Source: Burkholderia pyrrocinia
GTDB lineage: Bacteria; Pseudomonadota; Gammaproteobacteria; Burkholderiales; Burkholderiaceae
Assembly: GCF_018417535.1 (NCBI RefSeq)
Contig: NZ_CP070977.1
Location: 3,596,001-3,660,000 of the forward strand
Direction of reading: 5' to 3'
Length of the DNA: 64,000 nt
Positions 27,372-36,546 of this stretch are shown here, piece by piece. The notes under the pieces are model-generated. The model was given only the letters and a program-made list of their open reading frames with translations, made no database searches and was not told where the DNA came from. Positions within the stretch are counted from its first letter, which is position 1. Every line of letters begins with the position of its first letter. Made by a program: the position numbers and the translations under genes.

Positions 27372-27417
27372 TTGCATGGGATCCGGGTCAGTGCTGAAGC
27401 GCCTGCCCGGGTCGACA
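27372..27417 (+). other. 46-nt conserved hairpin element, copy 1 (ridA leader)
   Basis: Copy 1 of a two-copy element; copy 2 is at 52009-52054. It opens with TTGCATGGGATC and ends TCGACA. Outer stem GATCCGGGT (27380-27388) pairs with GCCCGGGTC (27405-27413) with two G-U pairs; inner stem GTGC/GCGC closes a TGAA loop. The two copies are the same length with 36 of 46 identical bases, and all seven differences in stem positions keep pairing. It lies 17 nt before the ridA start. It could be a structured mRNA leader or a short repeat. Confidence 0.65.
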
Positions 27418-27434
27418 AAACAAGGAGTGAAACG

Positions 27435-27821
27435 ATGAAGCGATATGGCGTAGGCGAAGCGAAGGGTACCGGCGGCCAGGTGATGCCGTTTGCACGCGCG
27501 GTCGAGGCCGACGGCTGGCTGTACGTGTCGGGCCAGACGCCGATGGTCAACGGCGAGGTCGTCGAAGGCGGGATCGTCACGCAGTCGAAGCAGACGATCG
27601 AGAACGTGATCGCGATCCTGAAGGAAGCCGGTTACGGCCTCGAGCACGTCGTGCGCTGCGGCGTGTGGCTCGACGACGCGCGCGATTTCGCGTCGTTCAA
27701 CAAGGTGTTCGTCTCGTACTTCGGCGAGCATCCGCCGGCGCGCGCGTGCGTGCAGTCGAGCATGGTCATCGACTGCAAGGTCGAGGTGGACTGCATCGCG
27801 TACAAGGCGCCGGCGAAGTAA
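27435..27821 (+). CDS. ridA: RidA-family enamine/imine deaminase
   Basis: The product is 128 residues. RidA fold features are present: 'LYVSGQTPM', 'NVIAILKEAGYGLEHVVR', the key arginine in 'PPARACVQ' (about residue 104) and the glutamate in 'KVEVDCIAY'. RidA proteins hydrolyse reactive 2-aminoacrylate and related imines released by PLP dehydratases, matching the D-amino-acid enzymes beside it. AAGGAGTG precedes the ATG. It is 126 nt after the deacylase with the structured element between them, so it may be regulated separately. Confidence 0.92.
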   Translation: MKRYGVGEAKGTGGQVMPFARAVEADGWLYVSGQTPMVNGEVVEGGIVTQSKQTIENVIAILKEAGYGLEHVVRCGVWLDDARDFASFNKVFVSYFGEHPPARACVQSSMVIDCKVEVDCIAYKAPAK

Positions 27822-28173
27822 CGTACGAGCGCGCATTGTTGGATGACGAGGCCGGTGCATTGGTGTGCGCCGGCCTCGTTGCGTTATGGCGCAATAGCTG
27901 TGTTGCCGGCGCTGGGCACCGTGGGGGCGGGCGTCCCGGCAATTGCGATAATTCGGTGGGAGGCCCGGTCACGATTGATGTGAGGGCCGCCGAATTTTTA
28001 CGCTCTGAATGAAATCCTTGCGACGCGAGCGTGACGCGATGTGCCGCGTCTGGCGGCGGTGCCAGGGATGGCCGGACAATACGCCGACGGCGTCAATGAA
28101 TCTCGATGGAGCAAATCAGCTGGACTGCCGTGTAGGGTCGTCATTCCGATCAACGATTTCGTGAAGTCGAATC
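27822..28173. other. Intergenic stretch between ridA and the low-GC gene pair
   Basis: These 352 nt hold the ridA terminator hairpin (27846-27879). From about 27890 onwards base composition falls towards the lower GC of the following two genes. I see no gene, tRNA, direct repeat or attachment site here, and no promoter with both boxes. Confidence 0.5.
27846..27879 (+). terminator. Strong hairpin, probable terminator after ridA
   Basis: ACGAGGCCGG (27846-27855) pairs with CCGGCCTCGT (27870-27879), and the stem extends inwards by four more pairs including one G-U. The T-tract is short (TTGCGTTA), so termination efficiency is uncertain. Confidence 0.6.
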
Positions 28174-28608
28174 ATGACGAGCAATACATACCGCTACGGG
28201 GTTCATTCGGATCTCACGCCCGCCGAGCTTTTCTTTTTCGTTGCCGTGGAAGAGACGTGCGCACGGGTCGGGATCGACGATGTCGAAGCCGTGGTTCTTA
28301 TTTTGGCCGGGTGGCCCGTTTTGCCGACCCGGCAAAAATTCGGCGGCGCGACGAAAGGGACGTCCGTCGCATCCGTGATGGCGCGTTCGATTTTTCGCTA
28401 CCAGCTCAACAGGAAGGTTTTGCCAACCGTGACGCTTCAAAGTATCAAGTCGTTTCGAATCATCCTGACCAGGAAGCTCAGCGTGTTCGTCGGGCGTGCC
28501 GTTCCGGGCGTGGGCTGGGCGCTACTTGCACGCGACGTGTTCGGGATCGTTCACGGCACCGTCTCCAGATACAACGGCCTCGTCAAGCCGGAGGATAAGG
28601 TGTTCTGA
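28174..28608 (+). CDS. STM2901-like protein of unknown function
   Basis: The product is 144 residues. I recognise it as resembling the STM2901 family (uncharacterised, named from Salmonella): 'TPAELFFFVAVEETCARVGI' near the start, 'LILAGWPVLPTRQKFGGATK' (about residues 47-66), and a C-terminal 'VGWALLARDVFGIV' hydrophobic helix. Function is unknown. The gene is visibly lower in GC (about 54%) than its flanks and overlaps the next gene by one base (TGATG). It is often paired with DUF1493, as here. No clear ribosome-binding site was seen. Confidence 0.7.
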   Translation: MTSNTYRYGVHSDLTPAELFFFVAVEETCARVGIDDVEAVVLILAGWPVLPTRQKFGGATKGTSVASVMARSIFRYQLNRKVLPTVTLQSIKSFRIILTRKLSVFVGRAVPGVGWALLARDVFGIVHGTVSRYNGLVKPEDKVF

Positions 28609-28961
28609 TGGAAAACGTGAGTTGGGACCAGATCGAAGCGTTTGTCCGGTCAGAGGTGGGGCTCGGTCCGTCGAAGCCGCTCTCCGCCGGCACGCGCCTG
28701 TGGGAGGATCTGGGGCAAACCGGCGACGAAGCCAATGACTTCATGGGGCGCTATTTTGAGCATTTCGCCGTCGACACCGGAGATTTCGATTTCCACCGGT
28801 ACTTCTTGATGGAAGGCGAGGGTTTGCTCTATTCGCTATTCCAGCGGTGGGTGCTTCGAAAGCCGCACGACTTCAAGCGAGAATCGATTACGCTCGCGAT
28901 GCTGCATCATGCGGCCGTCGAAGGAAAATGGGACGCCGCACGACTGGCCGCACTGCCGTGA
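28608..28961 (+). CDS. DUF1493 family protein
   Basis: The product is 117 residues. It matches the DUF1493 pattern: an N-terminal helix 'VSWDQIEAFVRSEVGL', 'RLWEDLGQTGDEANDFMGRY' (about residues 30-49), then 'DFDFHRYFLMEGEGLL'. The DLG-x-xGDEA stretch vaguely recalls an ACP-like helix, but there is no phosphopantetheine serine. Function is unknown. It is translationally coupled to the STM2901-like gene, and both share the lower GC, suggesting a two-gene cassette acquired from elsewhere. Confidence 0.75.
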   Translation: MENVSWDQIEAFVRSEVGLGPSKPLSAGTRLWEDLGQTGDEANDFMGRYFEHFAVDTGDFDFHRYFLMEGEGLLYSLFQRWVLRKPHDFKRESITLAMLHHAAVEGKWDAARLAALP

Positions 28962-28988
28962 CAGGCTGGATCGATTGACGTCTTCAAG

Positions 28989-29037
28989 ATGCTTTTTCCG
29001 CAAGCATTGGGTGTTGGCGGGCCGACGAATGCCCGCC
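28989..29037. terminator. Two hairpins between converging DUF1493 and queF genes
   Basis: ATGCTT-N7-AAGCAT (28989-29007) is followed by GGCGGGC-N8-GCCCGCC (29016-29037). Neither has a long T-tract on either strand, so this is a likely but unproven transcription end for the two converging units. Confidence 0.4.
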
Positions 29038-29050
29038 CATTCCACTTCAT

Positions 29051-29875
29051 CTACTGCCGCGCCGTACGCGCGTTGTCCGGCATCGGCTGGTTGTAGTTCG
29101 TGCGGAACGGGTTGATGTCGAGCCCGCCGCGACGCGTATAGCGCGCATACACCGCGAGCTTCACCGGTTTGCACGCATGCAGGATGTCGAGGAAGATCCG
29201 CTCGACGCACTGCTCGTGAAAGCCCGTGTGATTGCGGAACGAGATGATGTAGCGCAGCAGGCCGGCATGATCGATCTGCGGCCCGACATAGTGGATCTGC
29301 ACGCTGCCCCAGTCGGGCTGGCCCGTGACCGGGCAGTTCGAGCGCAGCAGGTCGGACACGAGCGTTTCCTCGACCGGCGCTTCGTCCTCGGCGGCCGACA
29401 GCAGCGACGGATCGGGTTCGTACACGTCGGTGTCGAGGTCGAGCCGGTCGAGCGACAGCCCGTCGAGCTCTTCCATCTCGAGCTTGCCGAAATCGCGCGC
29501 CGACACGAGCTGCACGGCGACGCTCGCGCCGCACGCGGCCGATACGTCGCGCTTCAGCGTGTCGCGCACCGCATCGATCGAGTCGAACGTCGACTGCGCG
29601 AACGAGCCGAGATACAGCTTGAACGACTTCGATTCGACGATGTTCGGCGATTCGGCCGGCACGTAGAAGGTCGCGACCGCGACCTGCGGCTTGCCGCGCG
29701 CGTTGAGCCACGACAGTTCGTACGCGTTCCAGATGTCGGTGCCGAAGAACGGCAGCGCCGACGTGATGCCGAGCTGCGCGCGCGCACCGGCGCGCGGGAT
29801 CGGGAACAGCAGCGACGCGTCGTACCGGGCCGCGTAGACGGTGGCCTTGCCGAGCGGGGAATGTTCGGGATTCAT
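29051..29875 (-). CDS. queF: NADPH-dependent 7-cyano-7-deazaguanine reductase (long form)
   Basis: The product is 274 residues, the YqcD/long-type QueF size. The QueF motif '[12 protein letters not shown]' (about residue 80) and the catalytic cysteine in '[13 protein letters not shown]' (about residue 184) are present, as is '[10 protein letters not shown]'. It reduces preQ0 to preQ1 in queuosine biosynthesis, in the cytoplasm. It follows ilvA by 12 nt on the same strand, so the two are probably co-transcribed. I see no preQ1 riboswitch here, as expected for a second gene in an operon. Confidence 0.95.
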   Translation of the reverse strand: MNPEHSPLGKATVYAARYDASLLFPIPRAGARAQLGITSALPFFGTDIWNAYELSWLNARGKPQVAVATFYVPAESPNIVESKSFKLYLGSFAQSTFDSIDAVRDTLKRDVSAACGASVAVQLVSARDFGKLEMEELDGLSLDRLDLDTDVYEPDPSLLSAAEDEAPVEETLVSDLLRSNCPVTGQPDWGSVQIHYVGPQIDHAGLLRYIISFRNHTGFHEQCVERIFLDILHACKPVKLAVYARYTRRGGLDINPFRTNYNQPMPDNARTARQ

Positions 29876-29887
29876 TGCGTGGCGCCT

Positions 29888-31411
29888 TTACGACAGGAAG
29901 AGGCGGTAAGCCGGGTTGGCGCTCTCTTCGACATACGGATAGCCGAGTGCCGCGAGGAAGCGCTCGAATTCGGCACGATCGGCCTGCGGCACCTGCAGCC
30001 CGACGAGGATCGAGCTGTAGTCGGCGCCCTGGTTGCGGTAGTGGAACAGGCTGATGTTCCAGTCCGGCGCCATCGACGACAGGAACTTCATCAGCGCGCC
30101 CGGCCGCTCCGGGAATTCGAAGCGGAACAGGCGCTCGTCGAGCGCGAGCGGCGAGCGGCCGCCGACCATGTAGCGGATATGTTCCTTCGACAGCTCGTCG
30201 TGCGTCAGGTCGACGGTGTTGAAGCCGTGCGACTCGAAGTTCGCGGCGATTTCCGCCGATTCGCCGCGGCGGCGGATCTGCACACCGACGAAGATGTGCG
30301 CGGATTGCGCATCGGCGATCCGGTAGTTGAACTCGGTGACGTTGCGGTCGCCGACGAGCGAGCAAAAGCGCTTGAAGCTGCCGCGCTCCTCGGGGATCGT
30401 GACCGCGAACACGGCTTCGCGCGCCTCGCCGACCTCCGCGCGCTCGGCGACGAAGCGCATCCGGTCGAAGTTCATGTTCGCGCCGGACGTGACCGCGACG
30501 AGCACCTGGTTTTCGATGCCTTCGCGTTCCGCGTACAGCTTCGCGCCCGCGACCGCGAGCGCGCCGGACGGCTCGAGCACGCTGCGGGTATCCTGGAACA
30601 CGTCCTTGATCGCCGCGCACAGTGCGTCGGTGTCGACGGTCACGACGTCGTCCAGGTATTCGCGGCACAGCCGGAAGGTTTCCTCGCCGACGAGCTTCAC
30701 CGCGGTGCCGTCCGCGAACAGGCCGACCTCGGTCAGCTCGACGCGTTCGCCGGCCTTCAGCGATTGCGCCATCGCGCACGAATCCTCGGCCTGCACGCCG
30801 ATCACCTTGATCTCCGGGCGCACGGCCTTCACGTACGCGGCGACGCCGGACGCGAGACCGCCGCCGCCGATCGGCACGAAGATCGCGTGGATCGGGCCCT
30901 GGTGCTGGCGCAGGATCTCCATCGCGATGGTGCCCTGGCCGGCGATCACGTAAGGATCGTCGAACGGGTGGACGAACGTGAGGCCGCGCTCTTCCTGCAC
31001 CTTGACCGCATGCGCGTACGCGTCGCTGTACGACTCGCCGGCCTGGATCACCTCGACGCCCGGGCCGCCGTGCGCACGCACCGCGTCCACTTTCACCTGC
31101 GGCGTCGTGACGGGTACGACGATCACCGCCTTGACGCCCATCCGGGCCGCCGAGAACGCGACGCCCTGCGCGTGGTTGCCGGCCGACGCGGTAATCACGC
31201 CGCGCGCAAGCGCGTCCGCCGGAATGTGCGCCATCTTGTTGTACGCGCCGCGCAGCTTGAACGAGAACACCGGCTGGTTGTCCTCGCGCTTCAGGTACAC
31301 GGGGTTGTGCAGCCGGGCCGACAGGTTGCGGGCGGGTTCGAGTTCCGTCTCGATCGCGACGTCGTAGACGCGCGCGGTGAGGATTTTCTTCAGGTAATCG
31401 TGGGATGCCAT
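29888..31411 (-). CDS. ilvA: Threonine ammonia-lyase, biosynthetic
   Basis: The product is 507 residues, close to the usual IlvA length. The PLP lysine is in 'QPVFSFKLRGAYNKM' (about residue 53), with 'SAGNHAQGVA' and the phosphate-binding glycine loop 'VPIGGGGLASG'. Two ACT-like regulatory domains follow (about residues 325-507), matching the isoleucine-inhibited biosynthetic form. It converts threonine to 2-oxobutanoate, the first step of isoleucine synthesis. The start at 31411 matches family N-termini; longer in-frame extensions look non-coding. Confidence 0.95.
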   Translation of the reverse strand: MASHDYLKKILTARVYDVAIETELEPARNLSARLHNPVYLKREDNQPVFSFKLRGAYNKMAHIPADALARGVITASAGNHAQGVAFSAARMGVKAVIVVPVTTPQVKVDAVRAHGGPGVEVIQAGESYSDAYAHAVKVQEERGLTFVHPFDDPYVIAGQGTIAMEILRQHQGPIHAIFVPIGGGGLASGVAAYVKAVRPEIKVIGVQAEDSCAMAQSLKAGERVELTEVGLFADGTAVKLVGEETFRLCREYLDDVVTVDTDALCAAIKDVFQDTRSVLEPSGALAVAGAKLYAEREGIENQVLVAVTSGANMNFDRMRFVAERAEVGEAREAVFAVTIPEERGSFKRFCSLVGDRNVTEFNYRIADAQSAHIFVGVQIRRRGESAEIAANFESHGFNTVDLTHDELSKEHIRYMVGGRSPLALDERLFRFEFPERPGALMKFLSSMAPDWNISLFHYRNQGADYSSILVGLQVPQADRAEFERFLAALGYPYVEESANPAYRLFLS

Positions 31412-31989
31412 GGGCGCTCGCGTGCAGTGCGGAAGCAGACGGTAAAACATCAATGATAGCGCCAAGGGTCCGCCCGCATGCAAGCGGCATGCCGAGCGCA
31501 CGGTCGCGGGGCCGCGCGGGCGGCGCGTTCGCGACGCCGGGCGTCCCGTTTTTACCGGTTTAACCGCACGGTTACCGACCGGACGGACGGCGAATGATCG
31601 CACGAAACCGCGCCGAGCCAGGCCTGGCGCGGCTTGCGGCGATAGCCCCACGACCTGTCCGGCGTGTCACGCGTGGCCCGATCATGGGTTAGAATTCCGT
31701 TTTGAATCAAGGATCGGAAGATGCAGAGGCACCCTCGGATCGCCCCGTTGAAGCCGACGCCGCGCGCAGCCAGCCCCGCGGCGGAACGGCATGCGCGCAG
31801 CGCGCGATCGTGCTGATGGTTCCGAGTGCCGCCAGGCCCTGTCGCCGGCCAGGAGGGGTGAGTCAACACCCGCTCCGGCCCCATGAAGGACAGCCGCACG
31901 CCTGGTAACAGAACAGATTTCCCCAAGATTGCGCCCACGCGCTTGCCGACGCCCGTGCACGGTGTATCGGCCCTCCGAGTCGTCCGAAC
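31412..31989. other. Intergenic region between ilvA and the FAD/Fe-S oxidoreductase
   Basis: These 578 nt separate two divergent genes. I see a palindrome TAACCG-CA-CGGTTA (31561-31574), a candidate -10 box TAGAAT (31690-31695) for rightward transcription, and a small hairpin GGGTG-AGTCAA-CACCC (31855-31870) in what would be a leader of nearly 300 nt. I could not match the leader to a known riboswitch. Confidence 0.45.
31561..31574. promoter_or_regulatory. Palindrome upstream of ilvA
   Basis: TAACCG-CA-CGGTTA is a perfect inverted repeat 150 nt upstream of ilvA and in an AT-richer patch of a GC-rich region. It may be an operator for either divergent gene; no adjacent regulator gene supports an assignment. 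Confidence 0.35.
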
Positions 31990-34900
31990 ATGAACGCACC
32001 ACAAGTTTTCGATCCGAATGGCGCGGCCGCCGCCGTCGCCGCCGATCCCGCGCCCCGGTTGCGCGAGATTCCCTACAACTACACGTCCTTCTCGGATCGC
32101 GAGATCGTGATCCGCCTGCTCGGCGAAGAGGCGTGGTCGGTGCTCGACGAATTGCGCGCCGAGCGCCGTACGGGCCGCTCGGCACGGATGCTGTATGAAG
32201 TGCTCGGCGACATCTGGGTCGTGCGCCGCAACCCGTACCTGCAGGACGACCTGCTCGACAACCCGAAGCGCAGCGCGCTGCTGATCGAGGCGCTGAACCA
32301 CCGCCTGACCGAGATCGGCAAGCGCCGCAGCGCGGATCTCACCGCGCATCGCGACGACGCGGGCCGCGAGCGCGCGTTGCGCGTCGAGATGCTCGAAGCC
32401 GCCGCGCAGCGTGCGGTCAACGAGTTCGCCGACGAATTCGCGAAAATGGCCGACCTGCGCCGCCGCGCGACCAAGGCGCTCGGCCGCTGCACGCAGAAGG
32501 ACAACATCCGCTTCGACGGGCTGTCGCGCGTGTCGCACGTCACCGACGCGACCGACTGGCGTGTCGAATACCCGTTCGTCGTGCTGACGCCCGACACCGA
32601 AGCGGAGATCGCGGCACTGATCAAGGCCTGCTTCGAGCTCGGCCTGACCGTGATCCCGCGCGGCGGCGGCACCGGCTACACGGGCGGCGCGGTGCCGCTC
32701 ACGCCGTTCTCCGCGGTGATCAACACCGAGAAGCTCGAACAGCTCGGCGCGGTCGAGCTGACCGAGCTGCCGGGCGTCGCGCACAAGGTGCCGACGATCT
32801 TCTCCGGCGCGGGCGTCGTCACGCGCCGCGTGACCGAGGCGGCCGAGGCGGCCGGCTACGTGTTCGCGGTCGATCCGACGTCGCTCGACGCGTCGTGCAT
32901 CGGTGGCAACGTCGCGATGAACGCGGGCGGCAAGAAGGCCGTGCTGTGGGGCACCGCGCTCGACAACCTGGCCTGGTGGCGGATGGTCGACCCGGACGGC
33001 AACTGGCTCGAAGTCACGCGCCACGAGCACAACCAGGGCAAGATCCACGACATCGCGGTCGCGCGCTTCGAGCTGAAGTGGTTCGACGGCGCATACGCGC
33101 CGGGCGAGAAGCTGCTGCGCACCGAGATGCTCGAGATCGAAGGCCGGCGCTTTCGCAAGGAAGGGCTCGGCAAGGACGTGACCGACAAGTTCCTCGCCGG
33201 CCTGCCGGGCGTGCAGAAGGAAGGCTGCGACGGGCTCATCACGTCCGCGCGCTGGGTGCTGCACAAGATGCCCGCGCACACGCGCACCGTCTGCCTCGAA
33301 TTCTTCGGCCAGGCGCGCGAGGCGATCCCGAGCATCGTCGAAATCAAGGATTACCTGTTCGAGACGTCGAAGCAGGGCGGCGCGATCCTCGCGGGCCTCG
33401 AACACCTCGACGAGCGCTATCTGCGCGCGGTCGGCTACGCGACCAAGAGCAAGCGCAATTCATTCCCGAAGATGGTGCTGATCGGCGACATCGTCGGCGA
33501 CGATGCCGATGCGGTCGCGCACGCGACGTCCGAAGTGATCCGGATGGCGAACGGCAAGAGCGGCGAGGGTTTCGTCGCGGTCAGCGCGGAGGCGCGCAAG
33601 CGCTTCTGGCTCGACCGCAGCCGCACGGCCGCGATCGCGAAGCACACGAACGCGTTCAAGATCAACGAGGACGTCGTCATCCCGCTGAACCGGATGGGCG
33701 AGTACACCGACGGCATCGAGCGGATCAACATCGAACTGTCGCTGAAGAACAAGCTGCAGCTCGTCGACGCGCTGGAAGCGTTCTTCCGCGGCGGCAACCT
33801 GCCGCTCGGCAAGACCGACGACGCGAACGAGATCCCGAGCGCCGAGCTGCTCGAAGACCGTGTCCAGCAGGCGCTGGAGCTGCTCAAGCGCGTGCGCGCG
33901 CGCTGGGAATTCGTGCGCGACCGGCTCGACCAGCCGCTGCGCGAGGCGCAGCACTACCTCGTGCAGCTCGGCTACGAGGCGCTGGCCGAGAAGTTCGCGG
34001 ATCGTGCCGACGAGCAGCCGGGCGCGACCGTGTTCCACATCACGCAGGACCGCACGGTGCGCATCTCGTGGAAGCAGGAGATCCGCGCGGAGCTGCGCGC
34101 GATCTTCAACGGCGGCGCGTTCAAGCAGATCCTCGACGAAGCGCAGGCGATCCACAAGCAAGTGCTGCGCGGCCGCGTGTTCGTCGCGCTGCACATGCAC
34201 GCCGGCGACGGCAACGTCCACACGAACATCCCGGTCAACTCCGACAACTACGAGATGCTGCAGGACGCGCACGCGTCGGTTGCACGCATCATGAAGCTCG
34301 CGCGCTCGCTCGACGGCGTGATCTCCGGCGAGCACGGGATCGGCATCACGAAGCTCGAGTTCCTGACCGACGACGAGATTGCCGAATTCCGCGCGTACAA
34401 GCAGCGCGTCGACCCGAACGGCCGCTTCAACAAGGGCAAGCTGCTCGACGGCGCCGATCTTCGCAACGCGTACACGCCGAGCTTCGGGCTGATGGGCTAC
34501 GAGTCGCTGATCATGCAGCAGTCCGACATCGGCGCGATCGCCGATTCGGTGAAGGACTGCCTGCGCTGCGGCAAGTGCAAGCCGGTGTGCGCGACGCACG
34601 TGCCGCGCGCGAACCTGCTGTACAGCCCGCGCAACAAGATCCTTGCGACGTCGCTGCTGGTCGAGGCGTTCCTGTACGAGGAACAGACGCGCCGCGGCGT
34701 GTCGATCAAGCACTGGGACGAGTTCAACGACGTGGCCGACCACTGCACGGTGTGCCACAAGTGCGCGACGCCGTGCCCGGTGAAGATCGACTTCGGCGAC
34801 GTCACGATGAACATGCGCAACCTGTTGCGCAAGATGGGCAAGAAGAAATTCAACGCCGGCAATGCGGCGGGCATGTTCTTCCTGAACGCGACCAATCCGC

Positions 34901-36015
34901 AGACGATCAACATCGCGCGCGGCGTGATGATGGGCGTCGGCTACAAGGTGCAGCGCTTCGCGAACGACATGCTGAAGAAGGTCGTGACGAAGCAGACGCA
35001 GCACCCGCCGGCGACCGTCGGCAAGCCGCCGGTCGTCGAGCAGGTGATCCACTTCGTCAACAAGAAGATGCCGGGCAACCTGCCGAAGAAGACGGCGCGC
35101 GCGTTGCTCGACATCGAGGACAACAAGATCGTGCCGATCATCCGCAACCCGAAGTCGACGACTGTCGATTCGGAAGCGGTGTTCTACTTCCCGGGCTGCG
35201 GCTCCGAGCGCCTGTTCTCGCAGGTCGGGCTGGCTACGCAGGCGATGCTGTGGGAAGCCGGCGTGCAGACCGTGCTGCCGCCGGGCTACCTGTGCTGCGG
35301 CTATCCGCAGCGCGGCGCGGGGCAGTACGACAAGGCCGAGAAGATCGTCACGGACAACCGCGTGCTGTTCCACCGGGTCGCGAACACGCTGAACTACCTC
35401 GACATCAAGACGGTCGTCGTGTCGTGCGGCACCTGCTACGACCAGCTCGCAGGCTACGAATTCGACAAGATCTTCCCCGGCTGCCGGATCATCGACATCC
35501 ACGAGTTCCTGCTCGAGAAGGGGATGAAGCTCGACGGCGTGACGGGCACGCGCTACATGTATCACGACCCGTGCCATACGCCGATCAAGACGATGGATCC
35601 GATCAAGCTCGTCAACGAGCTGATGGGCTCGGAGAAGGACGGCTACAAGATCGAGAAGAACGACCGTTGCTGCGGCGAATCGGGCACGCTCGCGGTGACG
35701 CGCCCGGACGTGTCGACGCAGGTCCGCTTCCGCAAGGAAGAGGAGATCCGCAAGGGCGCGGCGAAGCTGCGCAGCATCCCGGTCGTGGCCGGCGGCGCGA
35801 GCGCACCGGCACCGGCCGCGAACGCCGGCCCGGACGTGAAGATTCTGACGAGCTGCCCGTCGTGCCTGCAGGGCCTGTCGCGCTACAACGAGGATGCGAA
35901 CATCGAGGCCGACTACATCGTGGTCGAGATCGCGCGCCAGGTGCTCGGCGAGAACTGGATGGCCGATTATGTCGCACGTGCGAACCATGGCGGGATCGAG
36001 CGCGTGCTGGTCTAA
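31990..36015 (+). CDS. Giant FAD-binding and iron-sulfur oxidoreductase (DUF3683 family)
   Basis: The product is 1341 residues with four modules. An N-terminal DUF3683-like region (about 20-110, '[20 protein letters not shown]') precedes a FAD_binding_4 domain (about 194-330, '[17 protein letters not shown]') and a FAD-oxidase C domain ('[15 protein letters not shown]' at about 734, 'GEHGIGITK' at about 780). Two 4Fe-4S motifs follow ('[11 protein letters not shown]' about 857, '[11 protein letters not shown]' about 919). The C-terminus has two CCG modules ('[10 protein letters not shown]' about 1102, 'RCCGESG' about 1227). It resembles GlcD plus GlpC/GlcF in one chain, so a quinone-linked D-2-hydroxyacid (for example D-lactate) dehydrogenase is likely; substrate is inference. 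It is followed by quinone-biosynthesis genes. Confidence 0.88.
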   Translation: MNAPQVFDPNGAAAAVAADPAPRLREIPYNYTSFSDREIVIRLLGEEAWSVLDELRAERRTGRSARMLYEVLGDIWVVRRNPYLQDDLLDNPKRSALLIEALNHRLTEIGKRRSADLTAHRDDAGRERALRVEMLEAAAQRAVNEFADEFAKMADLRRRATKALGRCTQKDNIRFDGLSRVSHVTDATDWRVEYPFVVLTPDTEAEIAALIKACFELGLTVIPRGGGTGYTGGAVPLTPFSAVINTEKLEQLGAVELTELPGVAHKVPTIFSGAGVVTRRVTEAAEAAGYVFAVDPTSLDASCIGGNVAMNAGGKKAVLWGTALDNLAWWRMVDPDGNWLEVTRHEHNQGKIHDIAVARFELKWFDGAYAPGEKLLRTEMLEIEGRRFRKEGLGKDVTDKFLAGLPGVQKEGCDGLITSARWVLHKMPAHTRTVCLEFFGQAREAIPSIVEIKDYLFETSKQGGAILAGLEHLDERYLRAVGYATKSKRNSFPKMVLIGDIVGDDADAVAHATSEVIRMANGKSGEGFVAVSAEARKRFWLDRSRTAAIAKHTNAFKINEDVVIPLNRMGEYTDGIERINIELSLKNKLQLVDALEAFFRGGNLPLGKTDDANEIPSAELLEDRVQQALELLKRVRARWEFVRDRLDQPLREAQHYLVQLGYEALAEKFADRADEQPGATVFHITQDRTVRISWKQEIRAELRAIFNGGAFKQILDEAQAIHKQVLRGRVFVALHMHAGDGNVHTNIPVNSDNYEMLQDAHASVARIMKLARSLDGVISGEHGIGITKLEFLTDDEIAEFRAYKQRVDPNGRFNKGKLLDGADLRNAYTPSFGLMGYESLIMQQSDIGAIADSVKDCLRCGKCKPVCATHVPRANLLYSPRNKILATSLLVEAFLYEEQTRRGVSIKHWDEFNDVADHCTVCHKCATPCPVKIDFGDVTMNMRNLLRKMGKKKFNAGNAAGMFFLNATNPQTINIARGVMMGVGYKVQRFANDMLKKVVTKQTQHPPATVGKPPVVEQVIHFVNKKMPGNLPKKTARALLDIEDNKIVPIIRNPKSTTVDSEAVFYFPGCGSERLFSQVGLATQAMLWEAGVQTVLPPGYLCCGYPQRGAGQYDKAEKIVTDNRVLFHRVANTLNYLDIKTVVVSCGTCYDQLAGYEFDKIFPGCRIIDIHEFLLEKGMKLDGVTGTRYMYHDPCHTPIKTMDPIKLVNELMGSEKDGYKIEKNDRCCGESGTLAVTRPDVSTQVRFRKEEEIRKGAAKLRSIPVVAGGASAPAPAANAGPDVKILTSCPSCLQGLSRYNEDANIEADYIVVEIARQVLGENWMADYVARANHGGIERVLV

Positions 36016-36102
36016 TGCGGGCGTGACGACCGCCCGACCGGGCTTGGGATGAGAGCGGGCGCCGGCGCTGATGCGCGGGCGCCCGTCCACATGGGAGCGA
36101 CG

Positions 36103-36546
36103 ATGGAATGCGTGTTTTGCCGTGAAGACGGCGGCGAGCTGCTCTGGCGGGACGATGCGCTGCGCGTCGTCCTCGCGACGGGCGAGCACGACTACCCGGG
36201 CTTCTGCCGGGTGATCTGGGGCGCGCACATGGCCGAGTTCTCCGATCTCGGCGAGCCCGAGCGGGCACACCTGATGCGCGTGGTCTACGCGGTCGAGCGG
36301 GCGGTGCGCCGCGTGATGCAGCCGAACAAGGTGAATCTCGCGAGCCTCGGCAACATGGTGCCGCACGTGCACTGGCACGTGATCCCGCGCTTCTCGAACG
36401 ACGCCCATTTCCCGCAGCCCGTGTGGGCGCCGCGCCAGCGCAGCGTGTCCGAGGCGCTGCTGCGCACGCGCGCCGCGCAGGCCTCGCTGCTGCACAATGC
36501 GGTGCGCGAGGAAATTCAACGAACGACCGATTCGAGGCAGCCATGA
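36103..36546 (+). CDS. HIT-family hydrolase
   Basis: The product is 147 residues. The histidine triad is 'HVHWHVIPR' (about residue 90), and a CxxC pair near the start ('ECVFCRED') may bind zinc. HIT proteins hydrolyse or transfer nucleotides from dinucleotide or AMP-conjugated substrates. GGGAG (36093-36097) precedes ATG 36103. The stop overlaps the DUF971 start (ATGA). Confidence 0.88.
   Translation: MECVFCREDGGELLWRDDALRVVLATGEHDYPGFCRVIWGAHMAEFSDLGEPERAHLMRVVYAVERAVRRVMQPNKVNLASLGNMVPHVHWHVIPRFSNDAHFPQPVWAPRQRSVSEALLRTRAAQASLLHNAVREEIQRTTDSRQP

Noticed and set aside
27372..27417. Known riboswitch (preQ1, SAM-II, SAH, guanidine, fluoride, sucA motif) as the identity of the two-copy element
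   Set aside because: I compared the conserved cores I remember; none matches the TGGGATC...GCTGAAGCGCC...TCGACA pattern. A database search could still change this.
28174..28961. Prophage or genomic island with integrase and attachment sites
   Set aside because: Only two low-GC genes are present; no integrase, tRNA or flanking direct repeat is visible.
33460..36519. 1019-codon open frame antisense to the FAD/Fe-S oxidoreductase
   Set aside because: High GC produces long antisense frames. Its translation is Arg/His/Val-rich without family motifs, while the plus-strand frame has complete FAD, Fe-S and CCG motifs.
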